Assembly (NCBI GenBank): GCA_020342235.1
Contig: CP073216.1
Span: forward strand, 558,001 to 622,000
DNA from: Saccharomycopsis phalli
Taxonomy: Eukaryota > Ascomycota > Saccharomycetes > Ascoideales > Saccharomycopsidaceae
DNA length: 64,000 bases
Direction: 5' to 3'
The position numbers and the translations under genes were made by a program. Positions within the stretch are counted from its first letter, which is position 1. Each line of letters begins with the position of its first letter. Shown one piece after another: positions 19,928 through 29,775 of this stretch. Below the pieces are notes generated by a model. That model was not told the DNA's origin and ran no database searches. It was given only the letters and a program-made list of their open reading frames with translations.

Positions 19928-21142
19928 ATGCAATTCTCTAGCTCCATTTTATTCTCTGTTGTCGCTGCTCTATCTGCAGTTGCAAATGCAGCTCCAGTCG
20001 ATCATTTCAACCCTCCCAAGTTGTCCTTCCAAGTGGTTAGATATGACAGTCTTTCCAATACTTCTGACGTGTCTCCAATTGCTCGCCGTCACAGAAATAT
20101 TAGAACTGCTTCTTCCGTTGGAATCACCTTACCGTTGCAAAACGAGTATGCATTGTACCTTGGTGACATCTCCATTGGTACCCCAAACCAAAACATCCAG
20201 GTTGACGTTGACACTGGATCTTCCGACTTGTGGGTACCAGGCAAGGGCACTCTGTCCACTCTGGGTACTTATGATAGCAGCAAATCTTCGTCATTTAGAA
20301 AGGCCCAGTCCGGCTTCCATATTGGCTACGGTGATGGAACATCTGCCTCTGGTACTTGGGCCAAAGAGACTATCACTATTGGTGGTGTCAAGGTCACTGG
20401 GTTGGAGTTTGGCGATGCCACCGTTCAAAATGTTGGACAAGCTATCTTGGGTGTTGGCTTCACTGGTAACGAGGCGTCTTCTCAAACCAGAAACCCATTC
20501 ACCTACGACAACTTGCCAGTTCAATTGAGAAACCAAGGAATCATCCCAAAGGCAGCATACTCATTGTACTTGAACAGCTTGGAAGCAACTTCTGGCTCCA
20601 TCTTGTTTGGTGCTATTGACAAGGCCAAATTCACTGCCCCATTAAAGTCTTTGCCAATTCAGAACATTGACGATTCTGGCTCACCAACTGACTCTCCAGT
20701 TGCTTTTTTTGTCAACTTGGACGGTATTTCTGATGGCTCAAACACATTCACTTCACAGACTTATCCAGCTTTGTTGGATTCGGGAACTACTTTGATTTAT
20801 GCTCCTTCAGATGTGGCTTCTGCTGTTGGTCAAGCTTATGGTACTTACGACGACCAAGCTGGAGGATATGTTACCTCCTGTGACACCAATGGGCCAGATA
20901 TTTCCTTCAATTTCAATGGCAAGACTATTACCGTTCCATTTAAGGACGTGTTGTTCAATGTGCAAAGCTCATCTGGATCCAATACCTGCTTGGTTGGCGT
21001 CTTGGACTCCCAATCCGACTTTTACATTTTGGGAGACGGCTTTTTGAGATCCGCATACGTCTACTACGACCTTGATGATGCTAAAATCGGAATTGCTCAG
21101 GCCATTTACACCGATGACAGTAACATTGTTCCTGCCAATTAA
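19928..21142 (+). CDS. Secreted aspartyl protease (pepsin family A1)
   Basis: Secreted pepsin-like protease of 404 residues, related to Candida SAPs. The signal peptide is MQFSSSILFSVVAALSAVANA; a propeptide of about 40 residues ends near the basic RRHR. The first catalytic motif is VDTGSSDLW (Asp about 95) and the second LLDSGTTLIY (Asp about 280). One cysteine pair is visible (SCDTN...NTCLVG). No C-terminal GPI signal is evident, so it is likely released. In-frame codons upstream of 19928 include the TATA region and are not coding. Confidence 0.93.
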   Translation: MQFSSSILFSVVAALSAVANAAPVDHFNPPKLSFQVVRYDSLSNTSDVSPIARRHRNIRTASSVGITLPLQNEYALYLGDISIGTPNQNIQVDVDTGSSDLWVPGKGTLSTLGTYDSSKSSSFRKAQSGFHIGYGDGTSASGTWAKETITIGGVKVTGLEFGDATVQNVGQAILGVGFTGNEASSQTRNPFTYDNLPVQLRNQGIIPKAAYSLYLNSLEATSGSILFGAIDKAKFTAPLKSLPIQNIDDSGSPTDSPVAFFVNLDGISDGSNTFTSQTYPALLDSGTTLIYAPSDVASAVGQAYGTYDDQAGGYVTSCDTNGPDISFNFNGKTITVPFKDVLFNVQSSSGSNTCLVGVLDSQSDFYILGDGFLRSAYVYYDLDDAKIGIAQAIYTDDSNIVPAN

Positions 21143-21489
21143 GGGTACTGCTATTCAATAGTAGTTAGATAGTCTTTCAGCTCTTTTTTTTTTTCTTGAA
21201 ACTTCTTCCGAGCTGAAATCATTTGATTTTTATATTTGACAATTCTATATCTTACACCACTATTCCAGATTTAGTAGCACAGAGTAATCATTTGACCTCC
21301 GTACCATTATAACATCCCATGTAATGTACATTTGTTCCGCCTCGTATGTATCTGCATGAGCCATCATGCAGGTGTCACAAATCTGATGGAAGCTCCGGTT
21401 AGATGATCACGGAATCACAAAGTTTCCGAGATTGCCTCCCTAGTACATCTATACTTTAATTCCACAATTTATTGTACTACTCCAAAGAT

Positions 21490-22780
21490 ATGACGTCGAA
21501 ATTCCAAGAATTTAAACAGGACCATCTAAGAAATATTCACGCCCCTGAGGTCGACTGGAAGCATCTCAAAGATTCCGTCGTAAGAGTAAGTATCCATTAA
21601 GTACCTCAACTGCTAACAATAGACCCCTAGTATAATTGGAAAGAAAACCAATTTGGGAAAGCACAGAAATGATGAAGCATTTGATAAACTTTATGAAAGA
21701 TTGTTGGAAGCTGAGAAAAACCTCAATAGATTAATTAAAGAGACCCAGCGAAACAACAAGTCCAACAAAGATTTCCTCAAACACTGTGAAGTACTTTCTA
21801 AGCAGTTTTTAATTATATTTGAACCAAACTTGGGAGTCACAGGCTCGTCCGAAGTTGATGGAGCTGGCAATAGCGTTGCTCCTTTACAAGATCCAGTGGA
21901 TCGGGAACGGTACGAGAATGAATGTGTCCAATTTGAGATTGCAGAGAAATTCAACCAGACAGTTGTTGACATGTCACCAGCTATCACAGTTGAGCTTAAG
22001 CTTCTTGGGGACAGAATCGATAAAACTGTGAAAGAAGTTTTGGATATGATAAAGAAAATCAAGCGACAAGCCAAAGATAGAGAAATTGAGTTGCTTGATG
22101 TGGACAAGTACATGAATCATCTTGATAAGCTAAAGGATGGAAGAGACTTGAGCGAAAAGCAAGAAGAAAAGATGCTGACGTTGGAGACAAAACTCGACAA
22201 TGTGACAAGAAATTTCGACAAAATCAATAATAGTATGAAAAGAGAACTTCCAATTTTCTTTAAATTGTTAGGTGATGTTATGAATTTGCTCTGCGAGTTG
22301 ATTTATTGGGCCTTTGATACTGTCAGCTACCAGTACTTTAAAATGACTAGTCTAATAAAGTCAGACTACAACATAGACCCTGATGACTATACGTTGTCTG
22401 AATGCGACAACATTTTGAACGATTTCCATGTAAAGCATTCAAAGGCTGATCGCAAAGTGAAAGAATTACCGGTACTTCATCTTTCAAAGACCTTTCTGAA
22501 GGATTTAGTTAAGCGATCAAGAACTTTTTCTCATAGTAGTGCAATGTCCAATGATGCTACTGTTCCTGTTGAAGATTGGGATTCAATTGATTATCAGAAA
22601 GATTTTGCGGTTGTATCACATGACTATGAAGTCCAACAGGCTGGTGATTTAGAATTAATCAAGGGTGAAAGGATTGAGATTTTAGATAAAACTGATGAGT
22701 TTGGGTGGTGGAAGGGCAAAAAAAGTAATGGCAAGATTGGGGTATTCCCATACAATTATGTGGAGGTTGAGAAGAATTAG
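21490..22780 (+). CDS. BAR-SH3 protein of the RVS167 family, two exons
   Basis: Membrane-curving endocytic protein. Exon 1 is 21490-21585, the intron 21586-21622 (only 37 nt; GTAAGTATC, branch TGCTAAC, AATAG) and exon 2 21623-22780, giving 417 residues. A BAR helical domain spans about residues 40-270. The C-terminal SH3 domain (about 360-415) shows SHDYEVQQAGDLELIKGERI, WWKG and GVFPYNYVE. No Gly/Pro/Ala linker like that of S. cerevisiae Rvs167 is present, so it resembles the shorter Rvs167 paralogues of Candida species. The next AG downstream would break the frame. Confidence 0.9.
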
Positions 22781-22829
22781 TATTTACGTGAATGTATGAA
22801 ATTGATTTTATTACTATGTACAAAAAACA

Positions 22830-23570
22830 TCAGCTACTATTTTCCAACAAAAAGCTTTTAAAGTACTGAACCCATTCATTGTTGTTATTCTTATAATTAT
22901 TGTTTTTATCTTTTTTTATAGCTAAGTTGTGCCCATACATTGGCAAGGCTGAAATTACCTGTATCTCAAACGGAAACGGAGAGTACGTATCATCCGAATG
23001 GATACTTGGAATTCCATCCACGTTACTATTGGCAAGCTCCAATATTCTAAGCAATGCTTTTCTAAAATCTTCTTCTATATGAACAGGGGGTTCATTGGTA
23101 ATCTCAAATAGTACATCCCATACCTCCCAGCTCTCTTCAGGAATACCCTGATTCTTGATCATGACACTTCTGCGTATTGACGAATCTTTGTCATCACTTT
23201 CTAGGAAATGACTCCCTATTTTTTTGTGGTCTTTGTAGAAGAGAATTCGAATAACCACACTGGTGTATCCTTGAGGGGGACGATCCAAGTAGACGTCAAG
23301 ATGTTGACTTAACGAGTCATATGATGACTCTGTACTCAATCCCCTGTTGTCACTCTCTATTGACTCGCATGCCTTTTTTAAGTTGCGAAGGATCAAACTG
23401 TTTACCTCCGGAATGTCAGAGCATGGGTAAGACACGTTGAGAAATTGTCGCAAGCACGGAACCAAGTTTCCAACAAGACGCTGAAAAAATATGGTCCATA
23501 AGATTCCTTTTGCGGACTCCAAAAATAATTCCTTGTGGATACGATATTGTAACTTGTGCTGTTCAGTCAT
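22830..23570 (-). CDS. ATG101: Autophagy protein Atg101 (HORMA domain)
   Basis: Subunit of the Atg1/ULK initiation complex that stabilises Atg13, absent from S. cerevisiae but present in fission yeast and animals. It has 246 residues. The fit to Atg101 rests on the N-terminal helix with ILWTIFFQRLVG, the central EESWEVWDVLFEI (animal counterpart PWEVWTV), and the following ALLRILELANSNVDGIPSI, which parallels the IINIVEVMNRHEYLPKMP region. A PFPFEIQV strand follows. The C-terminus adds a K/N-rich stretch. The start is the ATG at 23570. It is divergent from TIM8. The family call rests on motif memory without an alignment. Confidence 0.78.
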   Translation of the reverse strand: MTEQHKLQYRIHKELFLESAKGILWTIFFQRLVGNLVPCLRQFLNVSYPCSDIPEVNSLILRNLKKACESIESDNRGLSTESSYDSLSQHLDVYLDRPPQGYTSVVIRILFYKDHKKIGSHFLESDDKDSSIRRSVMIKNQGIPEESWEVWDVLFEITNEPPVHIEEDFRKALLRILELANSNVDGIPSIHSDDTYSPFPFEIQVISALPMYGHNLAIKKDKNNNYKNNNNEWVQYFKSFLLENSS

Positions 23571-23861
23571 CGCATCAGTAAGAAATCAACTAAATATGCA
23601 CACTCCTCTTGCTAGCCATTCTCTGAAACCCTAAGCCGTTGAAAATGTTAGGTTCATAAACTGGGCAATGATTTTTCAAAAAAAAAAAGCAGTTTGGGAG
23701 AAATGATTAGGTGATCAACTAAAGAGTCACTGCATGTTGCCTTCCAGGGTACGAAGACCCATGATAATGGTGCATAGCCACTTATTACCCGCACATGAAA
23801 TTGAGATTGAATATTTTCGGGTGAATAATTGAACCGACAAACTATAGTTGAACCAAGAAAA

Positions 23862-24174
23862 ATGTCCGAGGCGACTGTGGCTAATTTACAGAATTTAGAC
23901 AACGACTCCAAGAAGGAGCTTATGCAATGGTTAGAGTCTGAGAATGCCAAGTCCAAGTTTCAAATGAGCATTCACAAGTTCAATGACATGTGTTTCAAGA
24001 GATGTGTAGTTAGCATCGACAGTCCTAATCTTTCAGGCACAGAGGAGCAGTGCTTGAAGGGCTGTTTGACACGATTTTTGGATACCAACACCAAGGTGGT
24101 CAAGTAGTAAGTATAACAACGAGAAATTTTTTTGCGGTACTAACAATTGCAGCATCCAGGCTTTCCAGCAATGA
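23862..24174 (+). CDS. TIM8: Small Tim chaperone Tim8, two exons
   Basis: Intermembrane-space chaperone that escorts hydrophobic precursors with Tim13. Exon 1 is 23862-24106, the intron 24107-24152 (46 nt; GTAAGT, TACTAAC, TTGCAG) and exon 2 24153-24174, giving 88 residues. Twin CX3C motifs are CFKRC and CLKGC. The last exon encodes only seven residues (about YIQAFQQ); without splicing the protein ends in-frame at a TAG directly at the donor site. An intron this close to the stop is unusual. Confidence 0.93.
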
Positions 24175-24501
24175 GTGGTACATAATTAATAGATTCGTGT
24201 AAATAAGAATTGATTGAAACTGCTGTAAATATTGCACACTGCAGTTGCTGCTAGGTGGTGGCATGCAACAATAACATCACCGAAGGCATCCCTGTAGAAA
24301 TGGTATGAAAGTCGAGCCTTCACGTGACGAAATTAGGCCACTGTCGTCATATGAGTGCTCGTCACTTGACCCGGAGACATCACCAAACGCAACTGGCACC
24401 TGTCGACTCCTTGTATAAATTTGAACAATCTCCCACTCTTTTTTTTTCTCTACACATTTTTTTTTGCTTACGCATTTAATTAAATTGTACAACACATTAC
24501 C
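24175..24501 (+). promoter_or_regulatory. ENO1 promoter region
   Basis: The 327-bp gap contains a CACGTG at 24321-24326, a TATAAAT at 24414-24420 and a long pyrimidine leader (T-rich tracts near 24440-24470) before the ATG. This layout is typical of a strongly expressed yeast glycolytic gene. Confidence 0.6.
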
Positions 24502-25812
24502 ATGGCTATTAAACACGTTTTTGCCCGTTACGTCTACGACTCCAGAGGAAACCCAACCGTTGAGGTTGACTTGACTACTGAGAAAGGGTTGTTTAGAGCC
24601 ATTGTTCCTTCTGGTGCCTCTACTGGTATCCACGAGGCCTTGGAATTGAGAGACGGAGACAAGTCCAAGTGGTTGGGCAAGGGTGTTTTGAAGGCGGTTG
24701 CCAACGTCAACGACACCATTGCGCCAGCTTTGTTGTCTGCCGGGCTCGATGTCAAGGACCAAAAGGCCGTTGACGACTTCTTGCTCAAGTTGGACGGTAC
24801 CGAGAACAAGTCCAAGTTGGGTGCCAATGCCATCTTGGGTGTCTCTTTGGCTGCTGCCAAGGCTGGTGCTGCTGAAAAGGGTGTTCCATTGTACGCCCAC
24901 GTCTCTGACTTGGCTGGAACCAAGAAGCCATATGTCTTGCCAGTGCCATTCCAAAACGTCTTGAACGGTGGATCCCACGCTGGTGGATCGTTGGCCTTCC
25001 AAGAGTTTATGATTGTGCCAACTGACGCTCCAAGCTTCTCCGAGGCCTTGAGAATCGGTTCCGAGGTGTACCACACTCTCAAGTCCGAGACCAAGAAGAA
25101 GTACGGTCTCTCTGCCGGTAACGTCGGTGACGAGGGAGGTGTTGCTCCAGACATTCACACTCCAAAGGAGGCTTTGGACTTGATTGTCGCTTCGATCAAG
25201 AAGGCCGGTTACGAAGGTAAGGTTGGCATTGCCTTGGACGTTGCTTCGTCCGAGTTTTTCAAGGACGGAAAGTACGACTTGGACTTTAAGAACCCAAACT
25301 CCGACCCATCCAAGTGGTTGTCTGGTGAGGAGTTGGCCAACTTGTACTCTGAGTTGTTGAAGGAGTACCCAATTGTGTCGATTGAGGACCCATTCGCCGA
25401 GGATGACTGGGATGCTTGGGTGCACTTCTTCAAGACCGTCGACGTGCAAATCGTCGGTGATGACTTGACTGTCACCAACCCAGTCAGAATCAAGACTGCC
25501 ATCGAGAAGAAGGCTGCCAACGCTTTGTTGTTGAAGGTCAACCAGATTGGTACTTTGACCGAGTCCATCCAGGCTGCTAACGACTCTTACAAGGCTGGTT
25601 GGGGTGTCATGGTGTCGCACAGATCTGGTGAGACCGAAGACACCACCATTGCTGACTTGTCTGTTGGTTTGAGATCTGGACAGATCAAGACTGGTGCTCC
25701 AGCTAGATCCGAGAGATTGGCCAAGTTGAACCAAATCTTGCGTATTGAGGAGGAGTTGGGCGACAAGGCCATTTACGCTGGAAAGGACTTTCACAAGTCT
25801 GCTGCAATCTAA
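24502..25812 (+). CDS. ENO1: Enolase
   Basis: Cytosolic 2-phosphoglycerate dehydratase of glycolysis and gluconeogenesis, 436 residues, full length. Recognisable family features include [16 protein letters not shown] at the N-terminus, the [15 protein letters not shown] loop, [13 protein letters not shown] and the metal-binding [10 protein letters not shown]. Codon use is extremely biased (TTG for Leu, AAG for Lys, no CTG seen), as expected for a very highly expressed gene. That bias creates a long spurious open frame on the opposite strand. It is flanked downstream by a 10-bp tandem repeat. Confidence 0.99.
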   Translation: MAIKHVFARYVYDSRGNPTVEVDLTTEKGLFRAIVPSGASTGIHEALELRDGDKSKWLGKGVLKAVANVNDTIAPALLSAGLDVKDQKAVDDFLLKLDGTENKSKLGANAILGVSLAAAKAGAAEKGVPLYAHVSDLAGTKKPYVLPVPFQNVLNGGSHAGGSLAFQEFMIVPTDAPSFSEALRIGSEVYHTLKSETKKKYGLSAGNVGDEGGVAPDIHTPKEALDLIVASIKKAGYEGKVGIALDVASSEFFKDGKYDLDFKNPNSDPSKWLSGEELANLYSELLKEYPIVSIEDPFAEDDWDAWVHFFKTVDVQIVGDDLTVTNPVRIKTAIEKKAANALLLKVNQIGTLTESIQAANDSYKAGWGVMVSHRSGETEDTTIADLSVGLRSGQIKTGAPARSERLAKLNQILRIEEELGDKAIYAGKDFHKSAAI

Positions 25813-25860
25813 GTGATGTTAATAGAGTTGCCGTAATGCACGATATGTTATTGGCGTAGT

Positions 25861-25945
25861 ACTGTTTGATACTGTTTGATACTGTTTAATACTGTTTGAT
25901 ACTGTTCAATACACTGCTCGATACACTGTTTAATACTGTTTTCAT
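25861..25945. repeat. 10-bp tandem repeat downstream of ENO1
   Basis: actgtttgat repeats with a 10-bp period from 25861 (about five close copies), then loosens to 12-bp variants (acactgctcgat). It starts about 48 bp after the enolase stop. The 25813-26169 gap holds nothing else recognisable. Confidence 0.88.
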
Positions 25946-26169
25946 TAATACACAATGTATTGCCGTGGTCAAGGTTTGCATACCGTGTTGTATCAATCGC
26001 GTGGTTATTTCATCGCAATTAGCAATGGTACCCGCGTATCAGGTACCGCATCTACGCACAGGATAAGGTATATTATTAGCCGTATGAATGGTGCGCCAGT
26101 AGCCATACCTCTGGCCTTGGCCATTGGTATTAATCATGGCCCGCTGTATTGCCGTGACCGGTCCAAGAG

Positions 26170-26781
26170 TTACATTATCACACAACACGAGTTTGTCTTC
26201 TTGGCATGCTTGAACAAGTCCTTCGAACTGTTGGACAACTCACCAGACTTGTCCACCAACGAGTCGAGATTCTCGCCCCGCTGTAGTGTTGCGTTGATCG
26301 TCTTGTGCAACACCACCTTGGTCTCGTCCAACTCTTGCTGCACACGCATCAACGCATCAGACTGGGTCGGGTCCTGGTATTTGCGAATGTATTCGGGCAA
26401 CGTCGATAACGCATATTTGCCGTCGGCCGGGGCCGTGGTCTGGAGCTTCCATTGGTCCGGCGGATACGCAGAAATGAATTCGTCCAATACCTTGTTGATC
26501 AACGTGTATGCCGGGCGTATAGGGTAAGTCTTGTCAGTGATCAAAACACCAGAAACCCCTTCGGACCGCGCATACACGTTGATATGGTATCCCTCCTCCT
26601 CGATCGTCTGTCTTTGTCCCACTGGGGTTCGCGCAGCAACGGTGGTGGCAAAGAAACGAACCAACTCAGCAACCTTGCCGCGGAAGAAATACGAGAACAG
26701 AGATAAGTCCTCCTCCGACGTCAAGATCACAGCTTCAGTGCTGCTGATCGGCTTCACTACTCCAATAAAATATAATTGCAT
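26170..26781 (-). CDS. YKT6: R-SNARE Ykt6
   Basis: Prenylated R-SNARE used in ER-Golgi, intra-Golgi, vacuolar and autophagosome fusion. It has 203 residues: an N-terminal longin domain (MQLYFIGVVK to about residue 130), then the SNARE coiled coil with the central zero-layer arginine (ATLQRGENLDSLV), and the C-terminal CCVIM box for palmitoylation and farnesylation. There is no transmembrane helix, as expected for Ykt6. The start ATG is at 26781. Confidence 0.97.
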   Translation of the reverse strand: MQLYFIGVVKPISSTEAVILTSEEDLSLFSYFFRGKVAELVRFFATTVAARTPVGQRQTIEEEGYHINVYARSEGVSGVLITDKTYPIRPAYTLINKVLDEFISAYPPDQWKLQTTAPADGKYALSTLPEYIRKYQDPTQSDALMRVQQELDETKVVLHKTINATLQRGENLDSLVDKSGELSNSSKDLFKHAKKTNSCCVIM

Positions 26782-26889
26782 TTCAGCTAGTCTTTGCTTA
26801 TCAAGTTACCAGCTAGCGTATAAAAAAAGGAAAAACCCCATTAAGCATTGCACCAAAAAAGACGCAATTGCATGGCGCAACAAAAAATT

Positions 26890-26961
26890 TGCCGGCCCCA
26901 GGAATCGAACCTGGGTCTAGTCGGCCACAACGACTCGTACTGACCACTATACTAGGCCGGC
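26890..26961 (-). tRNA. tRNA-His (GTG)
   Basis: On the minus strand a 7-bp acceptor stem (GCCGGCC/GGCCGGC) encloses a D-arm (TAGTATAGTGGTCAGTA), an anticodon stem-loop with TTGTGGC giving anticodon GTG, and a TTCGATT T-loop. Discriminator base is A. No intron. It matches yeast nuclear tRNA-His. Confidence 0.95.
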
Positions 26962-27072
26962 TTGATGTTGAATTTTGTATTTTTCAGTATATAACGCACG
27001 AAAACACCTCGGCGATGCAAATGACAACAACCAGCTGCCTTGTCTACCCTACAGTTATAAATTTGACATGTA

Positions 27073-27893
27073 TTAGGCACCTTCTGCGGTATCCTCTTGC
27101 TCCTTCTCCTGCTGTTTCAACACTTCAATAATCTCAGACGTCTTCTTATCTTCGTAAATCTGAAACCCCTTTTCGGCAGTCACAGTAGCCAACTGAGCAT
27201 TGTTCGAGTCCAACTTCTCCTCCATGACCTGCTTTAAGATCTTTAATACCAACAACTCGGCGTCCTTTAACGTTAACGACTTGTGGTACTCGTTATTCAA
27301 TTCAGACTGCGCACCCTCGGATCCCGACCCAATGGCCTTGGCATCGTACTTGTAAAAAGTACCAGACGGCTCGGCATGGTACAATTGCGGTCCGTTCTCA
27401 TCGACGCCTGCAATCAAAAGAGCCACGCCAAACGGTCTTGACATGAGTCTTTCCTCACCATCGACACCTTCACCGAACCTCAATGCCAAATCACACACGG
27501 ACTGGGTAAGGGTCTCGACGGAAATGTCCTCGTCATAGTACAAGTTGTGGTTCAAGGAGGTGACTCTGGCATGGTCGATCATCGATCTGGCATCGGCAGT
27601 CAATCCGGACATGGCGCATCCTATATGGTGGTCGACCTCGATTATTTTCTCAATAGAGGACGACTCGAGTAATGAGGAGGTGACTCGTTTCTCCACTGCC
27701 AAAACCACACCCTCCGAGGTACATATACCAATGGCAGTTGAGCCTAGCTTGAAGTTAGTGGGACAAAAACTGGAAACTGGAAAAAATTGGCACGTACCTT
27801 AATTGCCTCCAAGGAGTACTCGACTTGGAAAAGACGGCCTTCTGGCGAGAAAGTGCTCACGCCACGATCGTACTCGCTTCTGGTCAAGAACAT
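27073..27893 (-). CDS. PUP2: 20S proteasome alpha-5 subunit, two exons
   Basis: Alpha-ring subunit of the 20S proteasome. Exon 1 is 27893-27798, the intron 27797-27748 (50 nt; GTACGT, CACTAAC, TTCAAG) and exon 2 27747-27073, giving 256 residues. The spliced N-terminus has the alpha signature ([21 protein letters not shown]), then [19 protein letters not shown]. The C-terminus is acidic. It is divergent from DBP8, with 96 bp between the ATGs. That space holds GGTGGCAAT at 27907-27915, close to the Rpn4 proteasome element (GGTGGCAAA), and CACGTG at 27937-27942. Confidence 0.97.
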
Positions 27894-27989
27894 GTTGTCT
27901 GGTTATGGTGGCAATCTCAAAAAATGGGTGTGTAGTCACGTGCCCATCCACGGGTAATGAAAAATTATTTGACATGAGACCTGGAGAAC

Positions 27990-29270
27990 ATGTCCAAGTT
28001 TGAGAAATTGGGTGTTGCTCGATGGTTGAGCGACTCGCTTGCTGCGATGAAGATCACGGTTCCCAGTGCGATTCAGGAGGCTGCGATCCCAAAGATTTTG
28101 GCGGGACACGACTTTATTGGCACTGCCAAGACTGGGTCTGGTAAGACGATTGCCTTTGGCGGACCAATGTTGAGTAAGTGGTCGGAGGATCCGTGTGGCA
28201 TCTTTGGGTTGATCTTGACGCCTACCCGGGAGCTTGCCTCGCAGATTGCCGAGCAGTTTACTGCGCTAGGGTCGAATGCCGATCTCAAAGTGTCGGTGAT
28301 TGTTGGTGGAGAGGACATGGTAAAACAGGCGTTGGAGCTACAGAGGAGACCGCATTTTGTGATTGCCACGCCGGGCCGGTTGGCAGACCACATTATGAAC
28401 TCGGGGGAGGACACAGTGTGTGGTTTGCGGCGGATCCGGTACCTTGTCATGGACGAAGCCGATCGGCTCTTGAGTAGCAGTTTGAACAAGGATTTAAGCC
28501 GGTGCTTGGAGATCTTGCCTGAGTCGCGGCAGAATTTGGTGTTTACTGCGACGTTCAGCTCGGATGTCGAGGATTTGAAGCAGAAGTTGATGGTAAAAGG
28601 CCGTCCTCCAGTGGCCGAGTGCCGGTTGGACAACACCGAGGAGGTTGCAATCCCCTCGACATTGAGCATTTCGTATGTTTTTATTCCCGGGTATGTGAAG
28701 GAGGCGTATCTCCACCGGATTGTCACCCAGGACGACACCAAGGACAAGAGCATCATTGTGTTTGTCAACCGGACTCGGACGGCGGAGATGCTCCGGCGGA
28801 CACTAAGGCATTTGGAGGAGCGGGTGACGTCTCTCCACTCTGAGATGCAGCAGTCGGAACGGGTGAACTCGTTGCATCGATTCAAGGCTGGAGCGGCCCG
28901 GATCTTGGTGGCCACGGACTTGGTGTCGCGTGGTTTGGATATCCCCCAGGTTGAGATGGTGATCAACTACGACATGCCGCAGGATCCAGACGACTATATC
29001 CATCGAGTGGGGCGAACGGCTCGTGCCAATCGAAAGGGTGAGAGTATTAGTCTAGTGACGGACCGTGACGTGGACAAGGTGTTGAGAATTGAGGAGCGGG
29101 TGGGTATGAAGATGGACAAGTACGAGGGTGTGACTGACGACGATGTGATTAAGAATTCGTTGACGAGGGCGACCAAGGCGAAGCGGGAGAGTATTATGGA
29201 TATGGAGAGTGAGCATTTTGGCGAGCGGAAGAGGATCAATAGGGAGAAGAATGGCAAGGGAAGGAGGTAG
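27990..29270 (+). CDS. DBP8: DEAD-box RNA helicase Dbp8
   Basis: Nucleolar ATP-dependent RNA helicase for 40S ribosome biogenesis (18S processing). It has 426 residues, matching Dbp8. Motifs occur in order: Q motif (PSAIQ), AKTGSGKT (about 46-53), PTRELA, TPGRL, MDEADRLL, a TAT motif III (FTATF), ARILVATDLVSRGLDIP and HRVGRTAR. The C-terminus is basic (ERKRINREKNGKGRR), common in nucleolar proteins. It shares a short divergent promoter with PUP2. Confidence 0.95.
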   Translation: MSKFEKLGVARWLSDSLAAMKITVPSAIQEAAIPKILAGHDFIGTAKTGSGKTIAFGGPMLSKWSEDPCGIFGLILTPTRELASQIAEQFTALGSNADLKVSVIVGGEDMVKQALELQRRPHFVIATPGRLADHIMNSGEDTVCGLRRIRYLVMDEADRLLSSSLNKDLSRCLEILPESRQNLVFTATFSSDVEDLKQKLMVKGRPPVAECRLDNTEEVAIPSTLSISYVFIPGYVKEAYLHRIVTQDDTKDKSIIVFVNRTRTAEMLRRTLRHLEERVTSLHSEMQQSERVNSLHRFKAGAARILVATDLVSRGLDIPQVEMVINYDMPQDPDDYIHRVGRTARANRKGESISLVTDRDVDKVLRIEERVGMKMDKYEGVTDDDVIKNSLTRATKAKRESIMDMESEHFGERKRINREKNGKGRR

Positions 29271-29298
29271 GAGTGGGAAGAGGAGTGGGGAGAGGATA

Positions 29299-29390
29299 GG
29301 ATGATAGAGTGGTAGGAGGTAGGATGATAGAGTGGTAGGAGGTAGGATGATAGAGTGGTAGGAGGTAGGATGATAAAATGGTAGGAAGAT
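29299..29390. repeat. 23-bp tandem repeat past DBP8
   Basis: Four copies of ggatgatagagtggtaggag plus three bases start at 29299, 29322, 29345 and 29368, some 30 bp past the DBP8 stop. The unit resembles the purine-rich end of the DBP8 coding region. Confidence 0.9.
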
Positions 29391-29552
29391 GGACAATTAT
29401 GTACGGAAGATTTAGAAAGAATAATGCTCAGAAGAGTAGAAAGACAGCAATGCAGAATGTAAACCTCAGTATCCAGTTAATGGTCGCTGGTAGACGGAAA
29501 AATATGTACAAGTACCAGCTAAATATCCAACCATAGTGTCAGCTAAATATAC

Positions 29553-29610
29553 AAATATCCCCTAATAGCCAAATATCCCCTAATAGCCAAATATCCCCTA
29601 ATAGCCACAT
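29553..29610. repeat. 18-bp tandem repeat before BFA1
   Basis: aaatatcccctaatagcc is repeated three times at 29553, 29571 and 29589, with a decayed copy after. It lies in the DBP8-BFA1 gap (29271-29775), which otherwise holds no gene. Confidence 0.9.
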
Positions 29611-29775
29611 CTCCCTAATACCCCGCCATAATACCCCTATTCTCGAACGTCAGCAGCAGATTGTAATGGAACACTGTCATTCACTGGCATACTCCGTCTA
29701 AGTCCCGACTAGGATTATGCATGCAAATTTAATAAACAAATATTTGTCTGCCAAACCCGAGGGAAATGAAATAGA

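Noticed and set aside
24277-25794. A 505-codon open frame antisense to enolase
   Set aside because: It mirrors the extreme codon bias of ENO1 and has no family resemblance; such antisense frames are common opposite highly expressed genes.
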